A DNA stretch of 64,000 nt, taken from contig JAFABI010000032.1 in the NCBI GenBank assembly GCA_023426125.1, positions 1-64,000 of the forward strand, written 5' to 3'. This DNA comes from Bacillota bacterium (GTDB taxonomy: Bacteria; Bacillota; Clostridia; Acetivibrionales; DTU013). Shown one piece after another: positions 8,889 through 15,881 of this stretch. Positions within the stretch are counted from its first letter, which is position 1. Each line of letters begins with the position of its first letter. The notes under the pieces were generated by a model that saw only the letters and a program-made list of their open reading frames with translations, had not been told where the DNA came from and ran no database searches. The position numbers and the translations under genes are program-made.

Positions 8889-9443
8889 TTAGTATTCCCA
8901 GACGTATGTCAGATACTCGAAGCTGAGCGTGATAGTAACATTGCCAGTTACCGTCTGTGAACCAAGTGATACACTCGGGTAGGCGTAAGACGATGACGGC
9001 ATATCATCGGGAATACCGTTGAAGTACATCCACGAAAATCCCTCATATGTTGCTAATCCCGGTTCGGGGTAGTCATAGTAGAAGTTGTTTTCGTTGGTAT
9101 ATGTGAGGTCATACTCCGTCAGTGTCAACGAGCTGAGCCACTCGGTATCAGGATTTCCATTATTATCATACCATTCGTCGTTTGAAATGATCTGACCTTG
9201 ACTTGCGGCAGCTTGAATCGCTTCCTTCAGAGTTGACCCTGACTCGACCGGAACAACAATCGGTGTGTCGGTCCACACATACGAATACTCAATGTTATTG
9301 TCTATGTCACGCGCAGCTTCCTGGACGTAGATCGTCACGGTGTAGCCGCTGTCCAGTGCGCTTGCCGATACGCTCAGCGTGAACAGGGAAACAACCATAA
9401 CGAGCGAGAGGATAAGACTTAGGAGCTTTTTGGATTTTAACAT
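8889..9443 (-). CDS. Small secreted DUF4430-like protein, B12-riboswitch controlled
   Basis: 184 residues from the ATG at 9443, which follows CGGAGG; longer in-frame starts lack a ribosome site. A signal peptide (LLSLILSLVMVVSLFTLSVSASA) is followed by one compact beta-domain. It has the order of a DUF4430 domain: an early strand TVTIYVQEA, the helix GSTLKEAIQAAASQG, then FSWMYFNGIPDDMP, then a final strand NVTITLSFEYLTYVWEY. No anchor is visible, so it is probably secreted or bound to another surface protein. It lies downstream of a cobalamin riboswitch with two terminators, which supports a role in B12 scavenging. The binding function is inferred. Confidence 0.75.
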   Translation of the reverse strand: MLKSKKLLSLILSLVMVVSLFTLSVSASALDSGYTVTIYVQEAARDIDNNIEYSYVWTDTPIVVPVESGSTLKEAIQAAASQGQIISNDEWYDNNGNPDTEWLSSLTLTEYDLTYTNENNFYYDYPEPGLATYEGFSWMYFNGIPDDMPSSSYAYPSVSLGSQTVTGNVTITLSFEYLTYVWEY

Positions 9444-9587
9444 AATTTTTACCTCCGGCGCATATAAGCGCCTTATCAACCGCCGCCCGATTATACTCCC
9501 GCAAGCGCGCAACTCAGGCGGCATTCGCCCGCGCCTGCGGTTTGCCCGAGAGATCATTGCGACCGGCGTGGACACTTGCTCCAGCGT

Positions 9588-9629
9588 TCAAATATGACCA
9601 CGCCGCAAATTAACCGGTTCCTCCAACAT
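9588..9629 (-). CDS. Possible 13-codon leader peptide
   Basis: After the riboswitch terminators, an ATG at 9629 follows a very good AAAGGAGA site and opens MLEEPVNLRRGHI before TGA. It lies ~145 bases before the DUF4430-like start. It could couple or modulate translation, or be accidental. Confidence 0.3.
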   Translation of the reverse strand: MLEEPVNLRRGHI

Positions 9630-9787
9630 AACGCAAATCTCCTTTCCCAACCTATAACAGGTTGTCCCATTAATCTTCCGTGTTCATCATCGGCATGGCT
9701 CAGCGCAGACACAACTTACGCCGCTTCCGCACCGATTTTCGGGCAGGCTCTATGGAAAGGCTGTAATGACAGCCGTACCCGCAAAAC

Positions 9788-9833
9788 GCAAAAAACGCAC
9801 TCTGACCAGCAATGATAGCGGTCCGAGCGCGTT
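9788..9833 (-). terminator. Second terminator after riboswitch R3
   Basis: On the minus strand AACGCGCTCGGACC pairs with GGTCAGAGTGCGTT (one G-U and one mismatch), followed by TTTTTGCGTTTTG. It stands in tandem with the 9842-9872 terminator. Confidence 0.7.
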
Positions 9834-9841
9834 TAGGCACC

Positions 9842-9872
9842 AAAAAAACGCTATCCAGCACTGGAAGATAGC
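9842..9872 (-). terminator. Riboswitch R3 terminator
   Basis: GCTATC pairs with GATAGC on the minus strand, followed by GTTTTTTT. It comes directly after the aptamer and is the expected attenuator for the DUF4430-like gene at 9443. Confidence 0.8.
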
Positions 9873-9884
9873 AACTTCTTCACC

Positions 9885-10025
9885 AAAGACCTGACTTATC
9901 GGATTTCGGCGTTTGCCGGATCCGCATCACAGTGACCTGCTCGCGGGGAATCGCACCCCATTCCATGTTGCCTTGCCGGTTACCCGGCGCGGCTCGAAGA
10001 AATTCCTGCGTAATGAAACGCAGTA
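9885..10025 (-). ncRNA. Cobalamin riboswitch (R3), compact variant
   Basis: On the minus strand GGAATGGGGTGCGATTCCC is followed by GCGAGCAGGTCACTGTGATG and ATAAGTCAGGTCTTTGG, a shortened B12 box without the usual GGAGACC wording. Core order and the downstream terminator fit a cobalamin riboswitch. The P5/P6 parts are shorter than in the other copies here. Confidence 0.7.
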
Positions 10026-10060
10026 TTAAATTTTGTCTCACCGTCAATATTCTGATTTAG

Positions 10061-10089
10061 AGTATAGCATGGACAAACTTTATTGTCAA
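10061..10089 (-). promoter_or_regulatory. Promoter for riboswitch R3 transcript
   Basis: TTGACA (10084-10089), a 17-base spacer and TATACT (10061-10066) on the minus strand, about 35 bases before the aptamer. Confidence 0.75.
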
Positions 10090-10187
10090 CCATTGGATAA
10101 AGAGCTTCAATTCGTAATTTAAGGATTTTAATGTCATTCCGTTTTCCCCTTCCCGCAGCATCCTCCAGTGGTTTTTGAAAACCGCGT

Positions 10188-11207
10188 TTATAGAAAAAAA
10201 ATACTTTCATCCCCCCGTCTGATCCCTGTAAAGCCGGAATCTAGCAGCAGTTTCCTGCATTCTTCCACCGACCGGCCGCGGCTGCCTCTCGTATCCTTAT
10301 TGTTGTCCCGGGGATTGGCGCCGCTTTCAGCCGTAATGAGGTTTGCTCCCGAAAGAAGTCCCGCCTGGTTTGGCTCATGGGTGGACATGAACTTGAAGGA
10401 TCTGGCTTTGCCCAAGGCCAGGGTCAGTACTGCGCATATATGCGCAAGCCTGAGCTCGGTGATCTGTCCGTAGGACGACAGGGGAGTACCGCTTGCCGCT
10501 ATGCGTCTCATCACGGCATGCTGAGTGCAGCCCAGCTCTATCCCGATAAAAAAATTGTCCGCCAGTTCCTGGATCGTATGCTCCGGTCCGATGGGCTCGC
10601 AGCAGGTATAAAGCTCCAAGCCTGCAGCCAGCAGGTTTTCCATTGTCTTGATCCGTTCCCCGGGATCCAGGTTCGTATCCGTCCCTTCCCGCAGCCTGCA
10701 TACATGGTATGCGCCTCTCACGCCCGCTTTTTTTAACTCTGCAAAGGTATTGTAATCGGTATCCCCGATATTGACCCAGAGCTGTGTCTGGGGCGGCGCA
10801 ATTTTTTTCGCGCGTTCGACGACACGGAACAGCACATCCCTGTCATAATCGTGCATGGTCATCAGGTACAGGCCGTACAAATCTCCGGATTCGGTAAGTT
10901 CGTATATTTTCCCGTCAAGTTCTTCCTCGCTGATGCGGAAGGGCTCAAACCGGGTATGTCCCTCTCCGAAGACACAGAACCTGCATCCTCCTTTACATGG
11001 CGCGATATCCACTCCGATCTGTCCCAGGATGACTCCCATATTGCTCATCCTTTCTCTGGTCAGGTCATTGGCCACCGCTCTTATCAGGGAGGCTTCCAGC
11101 GAAAGCTCGTCAAGCTCCAGCAGGCAAACGCATTCCTGCTTTGTAAGCCCACCGCCGTATCTTGCGTTTTCCAGCAGCTCTACCAGTATACTGTTTTTTA
11201 TCGTCAT
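10188..11207 (-). CDS. Radical SAM protein, biotin-synthase-like (BioB/HydE/PylB-type)
   Basis: 339 residues. The cluster motif CKGGCRFC (CxxxCxxC, about residues 71-78) binds the [4Fe-4S] that cleaves S-adenosylmethionine. The spacing of downstream motifs (LYLMTMHDYDRD, LWVNIGDTDY, GAYHVCRLREGTDTNLDPGERIKTMENLLAAGLELYTCCEP) fits the BioB-like superfamily. The ATG at 11207 overlaps the stop of the ABC ATPase fragment as ATGA, so the two were translationally coupled. The neighbours CobW, thioredoxin-like and UroD methyltransferase remnants point to a corrinoid or methyl-transfer pathway, not biotin. The substrate is unknown, and classical biotin synthase is unlikely. Confidence 0.75.
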   Translation of the reverse strand: MTIKNSILVELLENARYGGGLTKQECVCLLELDELSLEASLIRAVANDLTRERMSNMGVILGQIGVDIAPCKGGCRFCVFGEGHTRFEPFRISEEELDGKIYELTESGDLYGLYLMTMHDYDRDVLFRVVERAKKIAPPQTQLWVNIGDTDYNTFAELKKAGVRGAYHVCRLREGTDTNLDPGERIKTMENLLAAGLELYTCCEPIGPEHTIQELADNFFIGIELGCTQHAVMRRIAASGTPLSSYGQITELRLAHICAVLTLALGKARSFKFMSTHEPNQAGLLSGANLITAESGANPRDNNKDTRGSRGRSVEECRKLLLDSGFTGIRRGDESIFFL

Positions 11208-11995
11208 GTTCCGTTGCTCTCCTTTTCTTTAAAAAATACCGCTTTTGAAAAATCGATCCCCACTCCGACACGCCTTCCTGCTTCCGGAGGGAAATACCGG
11301 TCGCCGGAGGCCAGCAGCCGAATCTTACCGTTTTGGGCGGTTATGTTGTATCTGTCGCCGAGATATTGAACGGAAACCACCTCAAATTCGCCGCAGCCTT
11401 CAATCCGGATATTATGCGGCTTTACCGCGGCGGTGTACTCGCCGTCGGCCATGGCGGTTTCCGCTGCTCCGGCAGGACACCGGAAGATCCCATCTTCTAC
11501 CCTGCCATCGATATAATTTACCGGTCCGAAATAATCGGCAACCTCCCGGCATGAAGGCCTTTCATAAACATCTCTCGTATCGCCGAACTGCAAAATGCGT
11601 CCTTCCTTCATTACGGCAGTTTTATGCGCCAGCGTTAAGGCATCCTCCCTGTCGTGGGTCACCAGCAGCGTGGTGATCCCCGTTTGTCTGTGCAGATCGC
11701 AAACCAGCTCCCTCATGGCGCTGCGCAGGCTTGCATCAAGGCTGGAAAACGGCTCGTCCAGCAGCAGTATTCTGGGATTGGCGGCAATAGCCCTTGCCAG
11801 TGCCACCCTCTGCCTCTGCCCTCCGGAGATTTCACTGACCCTACGCTTTTCCAATCCGTACAGTCCCACTCTTTCCAGCGTGTCCAGGGCTTTCTTCCTT
11901 CTTTCGGACCGGGAAACCCTTTTCATTTTCAGCCCGAATTCCACGTTTTCCAGCACGTCCATATGGGGGAAGAGGCGCATATCCTGCAATTCTAC
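11204..11995 (-). pseudogene. ABC transporter ATPase fragment lacking its N-terminus and Walker A
   Basis: The recognisable sequence starts abruptly near the Q-loop (LQDMRLFPHMDVLENVEFGL). It continues through the signature ISGGQRQRVALARAI, the Walker B ILLLDEPFSSLD, the H-loop LLVTHDRE and a C-terminal TOBE-like region, as in PotA/ModC/FbpC-type importer ATPases. About 80-90 residues, including the Walker A P-loop, are missing. The region where they should be is occupied, in another frame, by the 3' end of the CobW gene (stop at 11992). No permease or binding-protein gene remains nearby. A deletion that joined cobW to the ATPase gene is the simplest reading, so the product should not hydrolyse ATP. 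Confidence 0.75.
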
Positions 11996-13095
11996 GGTTC
12001 CCCTGCCATCCTGTACTTCGGCGTTGGCCATCCCGGCTTGAAGCACTCTGTTTGAAGAGTGTCCAGCTTGACTCCCCATTTGCTGCAAAGGCTGCGCAGG
12101 CTTCCTTCCACGGCGGGAGCCAGCTGAGCAGGCTCCACTTCGATTCTTGCATTCACGATCAGGCTGACGCTCTGGGAAGGAGCAGCCATTCTGCGGTTGA
12201 AGCTGATTTCTCCCTCCATATCGGTCAGGCTTGCTTTTGCATAATCCCCCCCGGATACTGCATATACTTTGAGATGGGCCATTTCTCCCGAAAGGGGTTT
12301 CATTCTGCTGCGCACCTTTTCCAGGAACTCAGCCAGAAACGTATTCCACTCGGTCTTTTGGCTGCTTCCCAGCAGCGCCCCGGAGTTGAGCCACCCCAAT
12401 TTTTCTTCCGCCCGCCCATAAATGCCGTAGTCAATTTCCAGCGTCCCCTTGTCCGGTGGCCTGAAACCTACCAGGATGGGAACTAAGAAGCCGATGCTAT
12501 GTAAGCTGTTTGCAGATGCGGGAATAGCCACCGCATCGGTAAAGCTTTTACTTAAAAAGCTTATAAGAAGCTCCTCTTCCGCCCTATCCAGGGTATCCGC
12601 CTTGTTCAGCAGGATCATGTCGGCCTCCTCCAGCTGCTTTTGAAACAGGTAGTTGATCTCGCCGGGGGGCACTCCTTTTTCCTGCTCCAGCATCAGCTTT
12701 CTCACCCTCCTGGGGTCTGCCACGATGCAGAGAGGGCAAAGCTCAAACTGAAATGCCTGCCGGGCTTGCAGCGGCTTGTAAAGAGTAGCCACCAGGTCGG
12801 TGCAGCTCCCTACCGGCTCTGCCAGGATCACGTCCGGTGCCTCGTCCTCCGCCAGGCTTTCCGCCCTTTTTACAAATTCGTCAAAATTGCAGCAAAAGCA
12901 TCCGCCTGTTACCTCCAGTACGGACAGGCCTTCGCTTCTTAAATAATTCGTATCTACCAGTTGGCTTCCCTGGTCGTTGGTCACAATCCCTATTTTTTTA
13001 TGATTGTTCATCAGGTATCTGGCTATGGTCAAGACGCAGGTTGTTTTTCCCGCACCCAGAAACCCCCCGATGATGATCAGTCGGGTCTTTTTCAT
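11992..13095 (-). CDS. CobW/COG0523-family G3E GTPase (copy 1)
   Basis: 367 residues. Walker A GGFLGAGKTT lies at the N-terminus, the metal-binding motif GGCFCC (CxCC) near residue 64, ILAEPVGSC as the Walker B/switch region and LLNKAD as the guanine-specificity NKxD motif. COG0523 GTPases deliver metals or service metal and corrinoid enzymes. The ATG at 13095 overlaps the upstream thioredoxin-like stop (ATGA), and the cluster is headed by cobalamin riboswitch R4. The long C-terminal extension ends QTECFKPGWPTPKYR before MAGEP. These last residues overlap the truncated ABC ATPase frame, so the tail may mark a deletion junction. A role as chaperone for corrinoid methyltransferases is inferred. 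Confidence 0.85.
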   Translation of the reverse strand: MKKTRLIIIGGFLGAGKTTCVLTIARYLMNNHKKIGIVTNDQGSQLVDTNYLRSEGLSVLEVTGGCFCCNFDEFVKRAESLAEDEAPDVILAEPVGSCTDLVATLYKPLQARQAFQFELCPLCIVADPRRVRKLMLEQEKGVPPGEINYLFQKQLEEADMILLNKADTLDRAEEELLISFLSKSFTDAVAIPASANSLHSIGFLVPILVGFRPPDKGTLEIDYGIYGRAEEKLGWLNSGALLGSSQKTEWNTFLAEFLEKVRSRMKPLSGEMAHLKVYAVSGGDYAKASLTDMEGEISFNRRMAAPSQSVSLIVNARIEVEPAQLAPAVEGSLRSLCSKWGVKLDTLQTECFKPGWPTPKYRMAGEP

Positions 13096-13373
13096 TGATA
13101 TTCCTCCAATAGGCCGGCTAATTGGCGCCTGGTTATGATGGAGCCTGCCGTCACCTGTTCATCGTTTATTAATACCGCCGGAAACTTTTCCACCTCCAGT
13201 CCGTCAATCCGGTGGACATTCCGGAGGTTTTCCAGCTCGACATATTCGACTTTCACTCCTTCAAACTCCTTCAATATCCTGTCAACGGACTCCTTTACCA
13301 GCTGGTAAACCATCAGGCAGGCAGTGCACGGATATTTCATCGAAACCACTTTTATATGTACTCCCTGCGGCAT
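13092..13373 (-). CDS. Small thioredoxin-fold protein with CxxC
   Basis: 93 residues from the ATG at 13373, which has GGAGGAGGT upstream; the longer frame has no ribosome site. The order is strand HIKVVSM, PCTAC near residue 16 as a CxxC redox or metal-binding motif, a helix, strand VKVEYVELENL, then the cis-proline region EKFPAVLINDEQVTAG and a final helix. This is a minimal thioredoxin fold. It is coupled to the CobW gene by a 3-base overlap. It probably handles a thiol or a metal for the neighbouring corrinoid proteins; this is inferred from context only. Confidence 0.7.
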   Translation of the reverse strand: MPQGVHIKVVSMKYPCTACLMVYQLVKESVDRILKEFEGVKVEYVELENLRNVHRIDGLEVEKFPAVLINDEQVTAGSIITRRQLAGLLEEYQ

Positions 13374-13396
13374 CCAGCATACCTCCTCCGGCAGTT

Positions 13397-13939
13397 TCAG
13401 CTTACGAGCATCGCTTTGCTTTCCAGCGCTTCCTGTATGGATTTCTTTAATTCCTCCACATCCGGGATGATACTGACATACTTGATTTTTCCGTCGATGA
13501 CAATGGTCGGCAGATTCTTCACTCCCAGCTTGAGCATGCACACCACCGATTCCTTATGCTTGATTTTGTGCTCGATATACCGGACGCTCTCTCCAAAAGG
13601 CGCTGCCGCTGCTTTAACCGCCTCCATCATATCCTCCAGATTTACTCCCTGCTCCAGCGGATGGGTGACCACCGAGGGCGGATTGTCGGCTGCATATTTC
13701 AGTTCACAGCCCATAGCCTCGGCTTCCACCTGCAAATCGAACAGGACGGGGATCCCGTCGGGGCGGTACTGCTCATATGCTTTGAAAACGCCATCGATGA
13801 TATTTTCACTGCTTTTAAAATATTCTTCAGCGCTCACGCCGGTCAAAGCCGCCGCATGGCAGCCCACAAACGGCACCCATGGAGCGCGTTCCGTCTCCCT
13901 GTTGTAGATTGCATCCAGTACTAATTGTTTCGAATTCAT
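13397..13939 (-). pseudogene. Chimera: N-terminus of a UroD/MtaA-type methyltransferase joined to the C-terminus of a thioredoxin-like protein
   Basis: 180 residues from the ATG at 13939 behind GGAGG. Residues 1 to about 105 (SKQLVLDAIYNRETERAPWVPFVG, split here as the N-terminal arm, then DGIPVLFDLQVEAEAMG) match the start of URO-D-family cobalamin methyltransferases (MtaA/CmuA group). The catalytic metal-binding His/Cys residues, which lie in the missing C-terminal two thirds, are absent. Residues ~108-180 match the end of a thioredoxin-like fold (KLGVKNLPTIVIDGKIKYV, with cis-Pro) but lack the N-terminal CxxC part. Two incomplete halves in one frame indicate an internal deletion. The frame is intact and still riboswitch-controlled, so a stable product is possible. 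Residual function is doubtful. Confidence 0.7.
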
Positions 13940-14049
13940 CAAAATACCTCCTTTGTTTTTGTTTTGCTTAATTCAACGGTACCTTCCGGACTATTGCCGG
14001 TTCGTACTGCATCCCTTGTGCTTCCCTTCCTTTCCGCCGCAATCCCGGC

Positions 14050-14087
14050 AAAAAATGAAACCTCCCGACATGTGCGTCAAGAGGTTT
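14050..14087 (-). terminator. Riboswitch R4 terminator
   Basis: On the minus strand AAACCTCTTG...GGGAGGTTT forms a hairpin followed by CATTTTTTG. It stands ~110 bases before the ATG at 13939. Confidence 0.8.
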
Positions 14088-14182
14088 TATGTATCATCGC
14101 ATCCAAAATGCGCAGGACAAATCTTCAATTGATCTATCCCGATTACACCCCTCTATCACTCGTAGAGTTTTACGTGCATAAA

Positions 14183-14355
14183 ACAGGCAGGTCTTCTGGC
14201 TCAAGCGTCATTATCCTTACAGCCTTCCCGGTTTCCCGGTGGCATCCTGCAAGGACTCCTCTTTTACAGCGGCGGGACCGCGTGGGCTTTCCACCCACTT
14301 CCCTTTTCACCGGCGCATGGCTCCATTCGTCGGATCCACCACCGGCACCTGTTCT
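14183..14355 (-). ncRNA. Cobalamin riboswitch (R4)
   Basis: The plus-strand text aggcaggtcttctggctc (minus: GAGCCAGAAGACCTGCCT) is the B12 box. It is preceded on the minus strand by GCCACCGGGAAACCGGGAAGGC and by the CCGCTGTAAAAG and GGTGAAAAGGGAA elements. The aptamer is nearly identical in layout to R5-R8, including the CTCTACGAG hairpin after it. It heads the UroD-thioredoxin/CobW cluster. No clear promoter remains upstream, where a dispersed repeat begins. Confidence 0.9.
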
Positions 14356-14415
14356 CTATGAATTTGTCATATCAATGTCCATGCCGCCCCTGGCAGCACA
14401 CCTGCGTCTGAAACT

Positions 14416-14540
14416 GTAGGAGGCGCATTGCGCGTCCGCAAATGCAATCTACGTCAAACAGCTGCCGGACGGCTAATGGCCGCCCCTACATCAAGTGCTT
14501 AACGGCCAATGGCTGCTCATACATCAAGCTTTTTTCATAC
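14416..14540. repeat. Dispersed ~125-bp repeat, copy 1
   Basis: The sequence runs from gtaggaggcgcattgcgc through gcaaatgcaatctacgtcaa to acatcaagcttttttcat. It matches 47719-47843 closely. It contains inverted sub-motifs (cggacggctaatggccgcc) and encodes nothing recognisable. It sits between riboswitch R4 and the stop of the 14562 gene. Confidence 0.75.
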
Positions 14541-14561
14541 CATACTAATGCTGTAATAAAC

Positions 14562-15242
14562 TTACCCATACCTTTGGGCAAAAAGCTTTTCGTCATATTG
14601 GGCCCGCCTTCCTGGGCAGTCTTTCCGGGGACAGAGCATGCAATTTTCAAAATTCAATTCCAATGGGAACCGGATTCCCGACATGGACTTGGCGGGTATC
14701 ATCAAAAAGCTCCCGGTCAATTGTATGCCGGTTTCACCGATACGGTCTCCCAGCAGGGTAAACAATTGCTTTTGCTCGCTTAGGGGCCAATCGGCAAGGG
14801 AACCCGGATTCATTACCGCTGTTTTTCCCGGTTTGAAGTGCTTCTCAAAGTCCTCATTCATTTTCTTAAATGCCTTACGGAGTGCTATTTCACACAGGGT
14901 ATCCGCCCAGAATTTTTCCAGGGGATCCTGGAGGGATTTTGCCCATTCGTCCAGTTCGGTCCCGCAGGTGGCGACATAGGGGAAAAGCCTGTACGCCTCC
15001 CTGACATTGACGCTCAATATACGGCTTGAAAAGCGGATGCTCTCCGCAGTAATCCAGTCGTCTCCCCGGGCGTCAATATATGCCATTCCGTACATTGCCT
15101 TTGGTTTTCCCAGGTTTTCGCCTTCCTCCAGCAGGGCCAGGGCTTCCCCTGTCAGGTCGTCATCATCTTCTATTTTAAGCGTTCGAAGGAATTCCTTCCC
15201 ATCGATTTCAACCTCGATATTATCTAATAAGACAATCTCCAT
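14562..15242 (-). CDS. Methionine-synthase-activation-like protein, B12-riboswitch controlled
   Basis: 226 residues, with ATG at 15242 behind GAGAAGAGG. The central part (VREAYRLFPYVATCGTELDEW, then ...FWADTLCEIALRKAF) and the following PGSLADWPLSEQKQLFTLLG match the vitamin B12-dependent methionine synthase activation domain. That domain presents SAM or a reductant to an oxidised corrinoid. The C-terminus is Cys-rich (CMLCPRKDCPGRR). It is a paralogue of the 46926-47576 protein, which is paired with metH. Here the context is a corrinoid methyltransferase remnant cluster, so it may reactivate a different corrinoid protein. Riboswitch R5 plus terminator precedes it. Confidence 0.8.
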   Translation of the reverse strand: MEIVLLDNIEVEIDGKEFLRTLKIEDDDDLTGEALALLEEGENLGKPKAMYGMAYIDARGDDWITAESIRFSSRILSVNVREAYRLFPYVATCGTELDEWAKSLQDPLEKFWADTLCEIALRKAFKKMNEDFEKHFKPGKTAVMNPGSLADWPLSEQKQLFTLLGDRIGETGIQLTGSFLMIPAKSMSGIRFPLELNFENCMLCPRKDCPGRRAQYDEKLFAQRYG

Positions 15243-15293
15243 CGCATCCTCTTCTCACTTCCATTCACCTGCACACCCATTCCTGCTTCTTCA

Positions 15294-15332
15294 ATAAAAT
15301 AAACCTCCCGGCATGACAGCCAAGAGGTTTTA
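15294..15332 (-). terminator. Riboswitch R5 terminator
   Basis: On the minus strand AAACCTCTTGGCTGTC... pairs with ...CGGGAGGTTT and is followed by ATTTTATTG. It has the same design as the R4, R6 and R7 terminators. Confidence 0.8.
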
Positions 15333-15429
15333 TGTATCGTCGCATCCAGAATGCGCAGGACAAATCATCGATTGATCTTAATCCCAATTACACCCCTCTA
15401 TCGCTCGTAGAGTCTTATCGTGCATAAAA

Positions 15430-15602
15430 ACAGGCAGGTCTTCTGGCTCAAGCGTCATCGTCCTTACAGCCTTCCCGGTTTCCCGGTGGCATCTTGCAAG
15501 AACTCCTCTTTTACAGCGGCGGGACCGCGCGGGATTTTAACCCGCTTCCCTTTTCACCAGTTTATAGCTTTGTCTGAGAAAGTTATAACTGACACCTGTT
15601 CT
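15430..15602 (-). ncRNA. Cobalamin riboswitch (R5)
   Basis: The minus strand holds the B12 box (GAGCCAGAAGACCTGCC), GCCACCGGGAAACCGGGAAGG, and the CGGTCCCGCCGCTGTAAAAG and GTGAAAAGGGAAGC elements, ending at AACAGGTGTC. It is nearly identical in design to R4. It controls the activation-like gene at 15242. Confidence 0.9.
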
Positions 15603-15621
15603 CGTATTTGATTTTAAGTTC

Positions 15622-15650
15622 ACTATACGCCATTAAGAATTTTTTTTCTT
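15622..15650 (-). promoter_or_regulatory. Probable promoter for riboswitch R5
   Basis: TATAGT (15622-15627) occupies the same place as in R6 and R7. The -35 position (15645-15650) reads AAGAAA, a poor match, so this copy may be weak or activator-dependent. Confidence 0.4.
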
Positions 15651-15782
15651 GTAAAATATTTGCCCTTTTTGTAAATATTCTTTTTGTTTCATTTCTCAGC
15701 GTTTAATATATTGATTAATTGGTATTAATATGCTTTGTAAAATGTTTACTATGTTAAAAAACATTTATACAGCAAAGGCCCC

Positions 15783-15815
15783 TTTGCCGGGGTATTATTC
15801 CCGCCGGCAAAACCT
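15783..15815 (-). terminator. Possible terminator of the 1742-residue surface-protein gene
   Basis: On the minus strand TTTGCCGG(C)GGG pairs with CCCCGGCAAA around AATAATA. The following bases (GGGGCCTTTG) are not a good T-run. The remaining 15603-15881 gap is AT-rich and shows no gene. Confidence 0.4.
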
Positions 15816-15881
15816 TCGGCACCCGGACCGCTTTTCCGGGGGGTAAAACGACAGTCCGACTGCGGGAAGTTGTTCGGAATG

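Noticed and set aside
9307..9575. Longer N-terminus for the small DUF4430-like protein
   Set aside because: The extension is basic and has no ribosome site, whereas the ATG at 9443 has GGAGG and starts a signal peptide.
12000..12088. Extended N-terminus of the ABC ATPase
   Set aside because: These codons are the cobW gene in another frame and have no ABC similarity.
13374..13541. Upstream extension of the thioredoxin-like protein
   Set aside because: It overlaps the chimera gene in another frame, and the ATG at 13373 has a strong ribosome site.
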